DNA of 6,543 bases from JBBRLA01 sp038231615 (GCA_038231615.1 JBBRLA010000505.1:1-6543), one strand, 5' to 3'. Numbered from the stretch's first letter, positions 1 to 5,190 are shown. Numbers and translations are program-made. Notes: a model not told the origin generated them from the letters alone.

Positions 1-1
1 T

Positions 2-22
2 GGACAACGCTTCGCGTTGCCC
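2..22. repeat. short inverted repeat (hairpin) at left edge
   Basis: CAACGC (5-10) and GCGTTG (14-19) form a perfect 6-bp stem around a TTC loop. An outer GG/CC pair sits beyond one mismatch. No U-tract follows, so it is not a convincing intrinsic terminator. It may be an end of a repeat element that continues outside the window. Confidence 0.45.
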
Positions 23-87
23 ACTTGCCCACAGCCCCGGCGATGACGAGTAGTAGCTACTTGAACCTGGTCAAGAACAACCTGGCT

Positions 88-133
88 CCAACCGGCAATA
101 ATAGTTGTCGCCAACCGGCAATAATAGTTGACG
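88..133. repeat. two tandem copies of a 23-bp repeat
   Basis: Copies at 88-110 and 111-133 share their first 20 bases (starting CCAACCGG, ending AATAGTTG) and differ at one position of 23 (T at 108, A at 131). Each unit is more AT-rich than its surroundings. The flanks show no third copy. The role is unknown: a direct binding site, a mobile-element end, or a plain slippage duplication are all possible. Confidence 0.8.
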
Positions 134-169
134 TTGATCACGGGAGCTTCTTCTTTCAGATTCACATAG

Positions 170-319
170 AGGCGATCTGGTCACGCTGGCTGCTGTGGCG
201 CTTGCTGCTTTCCCGTCCTGGCCCTCGGGGGCTCAAACCTGGCCTTGATTGACCTACCCTCGTCCGATCTGAATGAGGCCCAACTGCTCGACTTCGTCCA
301 TCTGATCCAGTCAGAGTAG
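170..319 (+). pseudogene. possible 3' remnant of an unidentified gene
   Basis: This frame is open from just after a TAG at 167-169 to a TAG at 317-319, with no convincing start codon or ribosome binding site. The last ~30 residues (including LALIDLPSSDLNEAQLLDF) have a protein-like composition, unlike the low-complexity Arg/Gly/Pro readings of the other frames here. I do not recognise the family. It may be another gene tail of the kind seen at 448-706, or chance. Confidence 0.22.
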
Positions 320-353
320 AAAGCTCCAAGACCGCGCTGGCGACTCCTTTATT

Positions 354-376
354 CCCCGATGAGGAATAGATCGGGG
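354..376. repeat. inverted repeat, 7-bp stem
   Basis: CCCCGAT (354-360) pairs with ATCGGGG (370-376) across a 9-base loop. A G-rich run, not a T-run, follows on the plus strand, so a Rho-independent terminator is unlikely. It lies in the gap between the two remnant regions. Confidence 0.4.
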
Positions 377-447
377 GGGCGGGGGGTCTGGACCGGCAGA
401 TTCGTCAACAGACGAGTGCTGAAGATCACCAAAAGGAGCGCGGATGA

Positions 448-600
448 CAACCCAGAAACGTGACCGTGTTCTACGGCCACATCCACCAGGAGCACCACCA
501 TCAGACCGAACACATCGCCCACCATTCGGCGCGCGCCCTGATCTTCCCGCTGCCGGCGCCGGGCTCCGTGCCCAAGAAGGCGCCCATCCCCTGGGAGGCT
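448..600 (+). pseudogene. C-terminal remnant of a calcineurin-like metallophosphoesterase
   Basis: The frame has no plausible start of its own: a TGA lies in frame at 445-447. It nevertheless encodes a recognisable metallophosphoesterase C-terminal segment: VTVFYGHIHQEHHH, then IAHHSARALIFPLPAPGS, then PKKAPIPW. The GHIHQ element is the late Gly-His-x-His metal-binding motif of this superfamily, in which metal-dependent enzymes hydrolyse phosphate esters. Homology stops at Trp 592-594, and the reading then passes into a sequence that belongs to an HTH gene in another frame. Everything upstream (metal-ligand motifs, N-terminus) is missing. This is a dead fragment left by recombination. The family assignment rests on motif recognition; the decay is seen directly. 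Confidence 0.72.
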
Positions 601-706
601 CGACACCATCAAGGCAATCGCCGATGTCCTCGGCGTGCAGGCCGGCTGGCTCGCTTATGGAGAGGGCACGGCGAAGCCCGCAAATGAGGGTAAGGGCCGG
701 CGATAG
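596..706 (+). pseudogene. C-terminal remnant of an XRE/Cro-CI-type HTH regulator
   Basis: From codon 599 the frame reads LDTIKAIADVLGVQAGWLAYGEGTAKP in substance (key stretch LDTIKAIADVLGVQAGWL), ending at a TAG at 704-706. This is the typical end of phage-repressor-like XRE domains, where helix 4 leads into a Val-x-x-x-Trp-Leu-x-x-Gly-Glu-Gly tail. The N-terminal recognition helices are absent. The sequence abuts the metallophosphoesterase fragment at about 594-602, so two unrelated gene tails are joined, in the same orientation but different frames. No start codon or ribosome binding site serves this piece, and I consider it non-functional. Confidence 0.68.
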
Positions 707-1063
707 TTCAAGCCGTTGTTTGACGAGAAGAACGAAAGAGCGGCGGGGCCCAAGGCCGGGTGGAGAGTCAGGAGGCCACGGGCCACTGATTTACTTGGTG
801 GAATGAAAGCCTGTGGGCTCCAAAATGCGGACCGGGCTCTTGGGGCTGTCCCTCCTGGGGCTGGCAGCGACCAGCCGGTTCAGGATGGAGATGCTGCCCA
901 TGCCGACGCTCTGGCCCCTGGTCCCCCTGTCCCGAGGCGGCGAGGCCCTTGAGGCCCAGGTCGCCGCGAAGGACGCCATTGAAGGCGAGGCGAGTGCCTT
1001 GAGCCCGATAGACCGGGCCGACAGCCTGGTGGTCCTGTGCTTCCTGGTTGCCGCGTCGACCAT
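707..1063. other. stretch without a recognisable gene
   Basis: This lies between the HTH remnant and the antitoxin stop codon. Several frames are open, as expected in GC-rich DNA, but none gives a recognisable protein or has a clear ribosome binding site. It contains the left copy of the 62-bp repeat (831-892) and a weak 5-bp hairpin (1003-1018) downstream of the antitoxin on the minus strand. I see no convincing terminator. Confidence 0.55.
831..892. repeat. 62-bp perfect direct repeat, left copy
   Basis: This is identical over 62 bases to 2150-2211, in the same orientation (offset 1,319 bp). Both copies begin ACCGGGCTCTTGGGG and end CAGGATGGAGAT, and similarity stops abruptly on both sides. 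Inside, GGCTGG (859-864) and CCAGCC (871-876) form a 6-bp stem with a 6-base loop. The two copies bracket the toxin-antitoxin locus, its leader and its promoter. Confidence 0.93.
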
Positions 1064-1507
1064 TCAGGACGCCTGCTTGTTGCCCCACAACTGCTCCAAC
1101 TCCTCGACCCGGACCATAGGGTCGTGGGAGATCAGGACCAGGTTGCTGACCAGTTCGGGGCTGGGGTCACGTTCCCCGGAGCGAAGCCGGGACAGGTAGC
1201 CTTGCGAGATGCCCAGTAACATTTCCAGCCGCTTTTGGGAGACATGCGTGGCGATCACCTCGATGGCCTTGCGCACCCGCTCTCGCAAGAGCAGGCGGTA
1301 CTCCTTGTCCAGCACCTCGTCCAGCGCCTGGGCGGTGCTTTCATTGATCCACTCGGCGCCACAATGGTCGCAAGTGGGGAGGAGGAAATCATCCGGGACG
1401 CCGAGCGCCTCCATGTTCCGGTAGGGCATGAATCGGCCAGCCCCGGCCACCGGCCGGATCTTCCCCTTGCCGCATTCCAGACATTTTCTAAGAATCTCGG
1501 TCTTCAT
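1064..1507 (-). CDS. MqsA-like antitoxin with zinc-binding N-terminus and HTH domain
   Basis: The 147-residue product has an N-terminal Cys4 site (C9, C12, C46, C49; CLEC and CDHC), as in the YgiT/MqsA zinc domain. A linker is followed by an XRE-like helix-turn-helix at about residues 87-130 (SQKRLEMLLGISQGYLSRLR). By family knowledge it would bind and neutralise the MqsR-like toxin and repress its own promoter through the HTH. The start ATG at 1505-1507 has a GGTGAG five bases upstream, inside the toxin gene. The gene overlaps the toxin end, so translation is probably coupled. Toxin-first order matches mqsRA. It is somewhat longer than E. coli MqsA (131 residues), mainly between the Cys pairs and the HTH. 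It could alternatively be a related zinc-ribbon HTH regulator; the neighbour favours the antitoxin call. Confidence 0.82.
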   Translation of the reverse strand: MKTEILRKCLECGKGKIRPVAGAGRFMPYRNMEALGVPDDFLLPTCDHCGAEWINESTAQALDEVLDKEYRLLLRERVRKAIEVIATHVSQKRLEMLLGISQGYLSRLRSGERDPSPELVSNLVLISHDPMVRVEELEQLWGNKQAS

Positions 1508-1872
1508 ATGGGCTCACCATGCCACCCCGGGTGCGCAGCGGCCTCTCCAGGGGGTGCAGCGAAATGACCGCCACCTCGGGGACGCCTTCGTCGATGGTCA
1601 ACTTCAAGTACCACCCCCTGGTTGGCGATCCGGACACCATAGACATCTGCTCTGTCCGTCGAGAGCTGCGTCGATTCGGCGAACTGTTCCAACGTGAGTT
1701 CGAGGAGAATGCCCCGAACCAACCGATACGCCGCCGCGACGGAACCAGCACGCGGAACGAGGAATGCCAGCGCCCTGGTCTTCTGGATATAGATTCCATC
1801 GCGCCGAGCCGCCAGTTCCTGGATTCTGTGCAGCGGAAAACAGGGTTCATCCTTGCTGCCACGACGATTCAT
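1488..1872 (-). pseudogene. MqsR-like toxin with an apparent frameshift in a G5 run
   Basis: The N-terminal 85 residues read in one frame from ATG 1870-1872 and end ...DVYGVRIANQ. The conserved C-terminus then continues one base out of frame as GWYLKLTIDEGVPEVAVISL. Together, DVYGVRIANQGWYLKLT aligns well with the E. coli MqsR segment DVYRPRLVTGQVYLKIT. MqsR is a translation-dependent mRNA endonuclease (RelE-like fold). The switch falls at the five C of 1614-1618 (G5 on the coding strand), and four G would give one 127-residue protein ending at 1488. As written, the first frame gives 122 residues with an Arg/Gly-rich tail, stopping at TGA 1504-1506, which overlaps the antitoxin ATG as ATGA. 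This may be a real inactivating mutation, a sequencing error, or a slippage-controlled site. The start has a good GGAGAG site 8 bases upstream. E. coli MqsR is 98 residues, so this version has extensions at both ends. Confidence 0.75.
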
Positions 1873-1880
1873 CAGGGTAT

Positions 1881-1886
1881 CTCTCC
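1881..1886 (-). promoter_or_regulatory. ribosome binding site of the MqsR-like gene
   Basis: GGAGAG lies 8 bases upstream of the ATG at 1870-1872 and fixes the toxin start. No nearby alternative start has a comparable site. Confidence 0.6.
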
Positions 1887-1935
1887 ATAGTGTACTTGTT
1901 AAATGGGTGCTGGTTCATGTGACTGCTCTCCTAGG

Positions 1936-1988
1936 GAGGCCCCGTCTCAGCGACGGGGAAAGGTATGAGGCCCCGTCTCAGCGACGGG
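1936..1988. repeat. two 22-bp direct repeats, each a hairpin, in the toxin-antitoxin leader
   Basis: Copies at 1936-1957 and 1967-1988 are identical over 22 bases (core CCCGTCTCAGCGACGGG), 31 bp apart. Each folds on itself. The left copy gives a 7-bp stem (CCCCGTC 1940-1946 with GACGGGG 1952-1958) around TCAGC. The right copy is part of the longer hairpin at 1965-1995. Arms of one copy can also pair with those of the other, so alternative folds are possible. Confidence 0.85.
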
Positions 1989-1995
1989 ACCTCAT
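1965..1995 (-). other. strong RNA hairpin in the toxin-antitoxin leader
   Basis: ATGAGG (1965-1970) pairs with CCTCAT (1990-1995), and CCCGTC (1972-1977) with GACGGG (1983-1988), around a 5-base loop. The single opposed pair 1971/1989 is C-A in plus-strand RNA but a G-U wobble in minus-strand RNA. The helix is therefore continuous (13 bp) only in the toxin-antitoxin transcript. No T-run follows. The flank reading CATTGAAGC resembles the ends of some CRISPR repeats, but there is no array. Confidence 0.65.
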
Positions 1996-1999
1996 TGAA

Positions 2000-2057
2000 G
2001 CTGCGAATTCTTCTACGCTCTCGTCTCGGACGAGGAGACGAGGATCTTGATCGCAGC
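2000..2057 (-). other. nested stem-loop at the start of the toxin-antitoxin leader
   Basis: An outer stem of 7 bp (GCTGCGA 2000-2006 with TCGCAGC 2051-2057) encloses an inner 8-bp stem (CTCGTCTC 2020-2027 with GAGACGAG 2035-2042). The inner hairpin resembles a diverged third copy of the CCCGTCTCAGCGACGGG unit. The structure would lie at the 5' end of RNA made from the promoter at 2064-2092. Confidence 0.55.
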
Positions 2058-2063
2058 CATGAA

Positions 2064-2092
2064 AAGCTAAACTGAACTCAGTTCAATGTCAA
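2064..2092 (-). promoter_or_regulatory. predicted sigma-70 promoter of the toxin-antitoxin operon
   Basis: On the minus strand a perfect -35 box TTGACA (2092-2087) is followed by a 17-base spacer and a weak -10 box TAGCTT (2069-2064, 3 of 6 consensus bases). Transcription would start near 2057 and run through the hairpin leader into the toxin gene, giving a leader of about 185 bases. The spacer holds a palindrome, as expected of an autorepressed toxin-antitoxin promoter. Confidence 0.55.
2070..2083. promoter_or_regulatory. candidate antitoxin operator inside the promoter spacer
   Basis: AACTGA-AC-TCAGTT is a perfect 6-2-6 palindrome filling the -35/-10 spacer. An overlapping 5-3-5 palindrome (TGAAC-TCA-GTTCA, 2073-2085) is also present. 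A repressor bound here would exclude RNA polymerase. The outer AAC/GTT letters are shared with the E. coli MqsA site as I recall it (AACCT...AGGTT), but binding by this antitoxin is inferred. Confidence 0.5.
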
Positions 2093-2149
2093 GCCTGCCC
2101 AATCCTGAATCCCCTGCCTGCCGATCACTTTCTGCTGAGCCGGCCCTGT

Positions 2150-2211
2150 ACCGGGCTCTTGGGGCTGTCCCTCCTGGGGCTGGCAGCGACCAGCCGGTTC
2201 AGGATGGAGAT
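2150..2211. repeat. 62-bp perfect direct repeat, right copy
   Basis: Identical to 831-892. It carries the internal hairpin at 2178-2195 and lies 134 bp upstream of the anti-sigma start codon and 58 bp beyond the toxin-antitoxin -35 box. This sets the right boundary of the bracketed toxin-antitoxin segment. Confidence 0.93.
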
Positions 2212-2258
2212 CGCGGATTCCAAGCTCTCGCGCTCTGCTACAGAGAGGGAAGCGACGG

Positions 2259-2272
2259 CCAGATCGATCTGG
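2259..2272. promoter_or_regulatory. 14-bp perfect palindrome upstream of the anti-sigma gene
   Basis: CCAGATCGATCTGG is perfectly self-complementary and lies about 73 bp before the ATG at 2345. It could be an operator for a dimeric regulator of the partner-switching operon. No matching regulator is visible in the window. Confidence 0.4.
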
Positions 2273-2302
2273 AGAGGCCGAGGTTCGTCGATCGCCAAAA
2301 AT

Positions 2303-2321
2303 CCCGAGGGCGCACCTCGGG
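2303..2321 (+). other. GC-rich hairpin just ahead of the anti-sigma gene
   Basis: CCCGAGG (2303-2309) pairs with CCTCGGG (2315-2321) around a GCGCA loop. Only GTTCT follows, so it is not a clear terminator. Being 23 bases from the ATG, it could influence translation or attenuate read-through. Confidence 0.4.
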
Positions 2322-2344
2322 GTTCTGTGGCAGACTGGACTGAA

Positions 2345-2785
2345 ATGCAGGCGCGCGTCACCCTTCATCTTCTGGCTCGCTTGGAAGAGCGGCACGCCGC
2401 GGAGTCCGAACTCCGCGACCTGTGCCGCCTGCGCGGCCACTCCGAACGGGTCTGCGACGAACTCATCTCGGCCTTCATCGAGGCCTTCAACAACGTCGTC
2501 TTGCACGCCTACCGCGATCGCGAGGACGGCAAGGTCGAGGTCGTGCTACAACTCGACGAGGACAGCGCCGTCATCGAGATCTCGGATCGCGGCCATAGCT
2601 TCGACATGAAAGCGGTGCCCGAGCCCACCGTCTCTCATTCCGACCCGGACCGGCTTGCAGAAGGGGGCTATGGTCTGCATATCATCCGGTCGTTCATGTC
2701 CGAGGTCTCCTACTATCAAGACGGAGATCGCAATGTGCTCCGCATGACCAAGCAGTTCCAACCCCTGGCAATCGGACTGAGCTAG
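2345..2785 (+). CDS. anti-sigma factor / serine kinase, GHKL ATPase (RsbW/SpoIIAB-like)
   Basis: This 146-residue cytoplasmic protein has the HATPase_c (GHKL) signatures in order: N-box ELISAFIEAFNN (E46, N49, N50), G1 box ISDRG (D81-G83) and G2 box EGGYGLHII (G107-L111). There is no histidine phospho-acceptor domain, as in RsbW/SpoIIAB proteins, which sequester a sigma factor or other client and phosphorylate a STAS partner using ATP. The STAS gene follows 20 bp downstream, which supports the role. The length fits the family. The start is chosen at ATG 2345 because the preceding residues do not look like the domain. A GTG at 2327 (six residues longer, with GGGG just upstream) is a possible alternative, and neither start has a strong ribosome binding site. 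The much longer reading from TTG 2159 would begin inside the 62-bp repeat and is unlikely. Confidence 0.88.
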   Translation: MQARVTLHLLARLEERHAAESELRDLCRLRGHSERVCDELISAFIEAFNNVVLHAYRDREDGKVEVVLQLDEDSAVIEISDRGHSFDMKAVPEPTVSHSDPDRLAEGGYGLHIIRSFMSEVSYYQDGDRNVLRMTKQFQPLAIGLS

Positions 2786-2805
2786 TATCTGAAGGGACCT
2801 GATCG

Positions 2806-3153
2806 ATGTTTGAATACCGACGAGAACAGCACGGCACCGTGACCATCCTTTCCCTGCGGGGCAACCTGGACGCACTGACCGCGCCCGAGCTGCGCCGCGA
2901 GATCGACGCCCTGGTGGCAGAGCGCCGCTCCCCGGTGGTGCTGGACCTGGCCGGTCTGGAGCTGGTGGACAGTTCCGGGGTCGGCTCCATTGTCTCGCTG
3001 CTCAAGCGCATGCGCCTCTTGCAGCCGCCGGGGGAGGTCAAGATAGCCGACCTTCGCGGACAACCGCTGCAAATCTTCCAGCTTTTGCGGCTGCACCGCG
3101 CCTTCGACATCTGCCCCACCGTGGCGGATGCGATCTCCCGGCTGTCACGATAG
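2806..3153 (+). CDS. STAS-domain anti-sigma factor antagonist (RsbV/SpoIIAA-like)
   Basis: The 115-residue protein is a single STAS domain with the hallmark sequence VVLDLAGLELVDSSGVGSIV. In homologues the first Ser after that Asp (S56 here) is the residue phosphorylated by the RsbW-type kinase and dephosphorylated by the PP2C phosphatase. The unphosphorylated form binds the kinase and frees its client. The length is typical. ATG 2806 is preceded by GAAGGGA, a fair ribosome binding site. The gene sits between kinase and phosphatase genes, with a 10-bp gap to the latter, so all three partners of the switch are co-transcribed. Confidence 0.9.
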   Translation: MFEYRREQHGTVTILSLRGNLDALTAPELRREIDALVAERRSPVVLDLAGLELVDSSGVGSIVSLLKRMRLLQPPGEVKIADLRGQPLQIFQLLRLHRAFDICPTVADAISRLSR

Positions 3154-3163
3154 GAAGGGCGAG

Positions 3164-4936
3164 ATGGCGACGCTGACAGTGCTGGAAGGCACCAACGCCG
3201 GGCGGGAATACGAGATCCCGGACGTCTGCTTCCTGGGCCGCAGCGCGCAATGCGATGTTCGCGTGGGCGATCTGACGGTCTCGCGCAAGCACTGCCGCAT
3301 CCAACGCTACAACGGCAAGTACTGGGTCGAGGACCTGGGGTCGGGCAACGGCACCTACTTGAACCGCCAGCCGATCGTCCGGGAGGAGCTGCACCACAGC
3401 GACGAGATCAAGATGGGCCACAGCCGCTTCCGCTTCGGCGACCGCAGCCGGCAACTCCCGGCCATCCGCGAGGTCATCACCTCGCAGACCAACCTGAACC
3501 CCGCGCGCCTGCAACTGGTGACCGACAACCACACCAGCATCGACCAGGAGATCGACGCCTCCCACGATGTCCTACTGCCCCAGGCCCCGCTGCCCACCCG
3601 CGCCGAACTGGAACGGGCCTACTACCGGTTGCGCACGGTCTACGCGGTGTTTCAGGCGGTGTCGAGCATCCTGTCCATCGACAAGCTGCTGGACGAGATC
3701 CTCAAGCAACTGATGCACGTCTTCCAGCAGGCGGAGCGCAGCGCGGTGCTGGTGCTGGACGAATCGACGCAGGAGCTTACCCCGTACTCGGTGCGCTATC
3801 GCGATCAGGGTGACGACCAGGGCGACGACCCGCTGGACAACCGGGAGCTGGCGCCCGGGGTCATCGAGGCGGTGGTGAAGAAGCGCAAGGCGGTGCTCAT
3901 CTCGGAGCGCCCGCCGGGGGACCCGGACAGCGAGATTCCGGCCCGGCAGATCACCATGACCGGGGTGCACCAGGGCTCGACCATGTGCGCGCCCCTGGTG
4001 GCCGGCGGCGAGGTGCTGGGCATCCTGCAAATCTCCGCCGGGCCGGCGCAGATCTTTCATCGGGACGACCTGGACCTGCACGCGGGCATCGCGGTTCAGG
4101 CGGGGGTGGCGCTGGCCAACGCCCGCATGCACGACCGGCTGCTCAAGCAGAACCGGATGCACGAGGATTTGCAGGTGGCGGAGCAGATCCAGCGCAGCTT
4201 CCTGCCCCGGGTGCAGCCGACAGTGCCCGGGTTCAGCTTCCACGCCCACTACGATCCGGCCTACGAGGTGGGCGGGGATTTTTACGACTTCATCCAGCTT
4301 CCCGACGGGCGGCTGGCGATCCTCATCGGCGACGTCAGCGGCAAGGGGGTGCCGGCGGCGCTGCTGATGGCGCGCATGGCCTCGGAACTGCGCGTGGCGG
4401 CCCTGGCGGAGCGGGAGCCGGCGCGGGTGATGGCCCGGGTGAACCGAGCGCTCATCGAGATGGGGCATTCGGACATGTTCGTCACCGCGGTGTACGCGGT
4501 GTTGGACCCCCTGCGGCGGCGGCTGGTGTGGGCCAACGCCGGGCACCTGCCGCCCTACCTGCGCCGGGCGCAGGGGCCGGGCAAGGTCGAGCGGCTGGAG
4601 GAGGTGGTCAGCCTGGCGCTGGGCATCCTTTTGGACGCGCGCTACGACGAGGACTTCGTCGAGCTGGAACCGAACGACTCGGTGGTCCTGTTCACCGATG
4701 GGGTGGTCGAGGCGAAAAACAAGCAGGGCGAGGAGTTTGGCTTCGACCGCCTGAGCAGCGCCATCATCCACAGCGCCGCGGCCGGGGACATCCTGGGCCG
4801 GGTGCTGGACGAGGTGGCCCAACACGTGGGGGGCGAGCCACCCTACGACGACCTGACCATCGTGACCATCGGGTACCCGGGCAGCACCGACAGCTGGCAC
4901 GCGGACCTGACGCGGCGCGTGCTGCCGGTCAAGTGA
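3164..4936 (+). CDS. FHA-GAF-PP2C (SpoIIE/RsbU-type) serine phosphatase
   Basis: The 590-residue soluble protein has three domains. FHA (about 1-95) shows GRSAQCDV (R26), SRKH (S40-H43) and GSGNGTYLN (N62), the phosphothreonine-peptide contacts. GAF (about 145-320) is a small-ligand sensory domain. A short helical linker (LQVAEQIQRSFLP) leads to a PP2C/SpoIIE phosphatase domain (about 350-575). All metal-binding motifs are present there: VGGDFYDF (D372), GDVSGKG (D390), FTDGVVEA (D512) and YDDLTIV (D562, D563), so it should be active. The expected substrate is the phospho-STAS protein encoded just upstream. The FHA domain suggests control by Ser/Thr kinases and the GAF domain by a ligand. The start at ATG 3164 has AGGAAGGG upstream; an in-frame start 12 codons earlier would overlap the STAS gene. 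An Asp-rich stretch with a repeated GDD (about 3808-3835) lies in a GAF loop. Confidence 0.93.
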   Translation: MATLTVLEGTNAGREYEIPDVCFLGRSAQCDVRVGDLTVSRKHCRIQRYNGKYWVEDLGSGNGTYLNRQPIVREELHHSDEIKMGHSRFRFGDRSRQLPAIREVITSQTNLNPARLQLVTDNHTSIDQEIDASHDVLLPQAPLPTRAELERAYYRLRTVYAVFQAVSSILSIDKLLDEILKQLMHVFQQAERSAVLVLDESTQELTPYSVRYRDQGDDQGDDPLDNRELAPGVIEAVVKKRKAVLISERPPGDPDSEIPARQITMTGVHQGSTMCAPLVAGGEVLGILQISAGPAQIFHRDDLDLHAGIAVQAGVALANARMHDRLLKQNRMHEDLQVAEQIQRSFLPRVQPTVPGFSFHAHYDPAYEVGGDFYDFIQLPDGRLAILIGDVSGKGVPAALLMARMASELRVAALAEREPARVMARVNRALIEMGHSDMFVTAVYAVLDPLRRRLVWANAGHLPPYLRRAQGPGKVERLEEVVSLALGILLDARYDEDFVELEPNDSVVLFTDGVVEAKNKQGEEFGFDRLSSAIIHSAAAGDILGRVLDEVAQHVGGEPPYDDLTIVTIGYPGSTDSWHADLTRRVLPVK

Positions 4937-5190
4937 TGCCCTCGCGGTATTTTCGCGTGGCGCTGGCGGAGATCGGCTACGTGCGAATGATCGTCGAGGC
5001 CTATGACGGACTGGCGGCGGTGCGATCTCGGGGCGCCGGGTGCGGGGAGATCGAATGGATGATCGGCGAGGGGATGCAGGACGAGGCCGGCGCGCTGGCG
5101 GTACGGCTTCAGGTGGAGACGGGGATGTATCCCATCGACCGGCCGGCGGACTGGGAAAAGTGGGGGGATGGCGGCGTTCGGTCCCCGTGA
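4936..5190 (+). CDS. small DUF4911-like protein
   Basis: This 84-residue protein reads YFRVALAEIGYVRMIVEAYD, then GLAAVRS. It resembles the DUF4911 family, where a short (I/V)x(R/K)xxIxYxKFIxEAY(D/E)G block is followed by a region of hydrophobic strands. Function is unknown; in my recollection the family is mainly deltaproteobacterial. Its ATG (4936-4938) overlaps the phosphatase stop (4934-4936), so translation is probably coupled and it is the fourth gene of the operon. There is no signal peptide or membrane segment. The C-terminus (after PIDRPADWEKW) is short and Gly-rich. The gene ends 20 bp from the convergent sigma-factor gene. The high-GC coding pattern matches the upstream genes. Confidence 0.75.
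   Translation: MPSRYFRVALAEIGYVRMIVEAYDGLAAVRSRGAGCGEIEWMIGEGMQDEAGALAVRLQVETGMYPIDRPADWEKWGDGGVRSP

Larger units (their letters stand above)
2093..2344 (+). other. upstream region of the partner-switching operon
   Basis: It contains the right 62-bp repeat (2150-2211), a 14-bp palindrome (2259-2272) and a hairpin (2303-2321) ahead of the anti-sigma gene. I could not identify a clear sigma-70 promoter. The frame of the anti-sigma gene stays open through most of this region but has no domain-like sequence before about 2327, so I treat it as non-coding. Confidence 0.45.

Noticed and set aside
813..1199. 128-codon open frame on the plus strand through the left 62-bp repeat, starting with a signal-peptide-like hydrophobic stretch
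   Set aside because: It overlaps the 3' end of the antitoxin gene in antisense, has no ribosome binding site, and its later part is only the antisense reading of that gene. The hydrophobic part is contributed by the repeat.
1936..2042. CRISPR array
   Set aside because: Only two good copies plus one diverged copy, with spacings of 31 and 48 bp, no proper spacers and no cas genes.
831..2211. Integron gene cassette with attC sites
   Set aside because: The 62-bp repeats lack the RYYYAAC and GTTRRRY core sites expected of attC, although size and internal hairpin superficially fit.
2159..2344. N-terminal extension of the anti-sigma kinase from a TTG at 2159
   Set aside because: It would start inside the 62-bp repeat and add 62 residues of Ser/Arg-rich sequence that no RsbW-like protein has. 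The domain begins near residue 1 of the ATG 2345 reading.
3572..4900. 442-codon open frame on the minus strand
   Set aside because: It is antisense to the phosphatase gene, whose domains and catalytic motifs are intact. Its His/Arg/Gln/Pro-rich composition is typical of the complement of GC-rich coding DNA.
3985..4935. plus-strand open frame upstream of and in frame with the DUF4911-like gene
   Set aside because: It is an out-of-frame Gly/Arg/Ala-rich reading of the phosphatase gene. The real small gene begins at ATG 4936.
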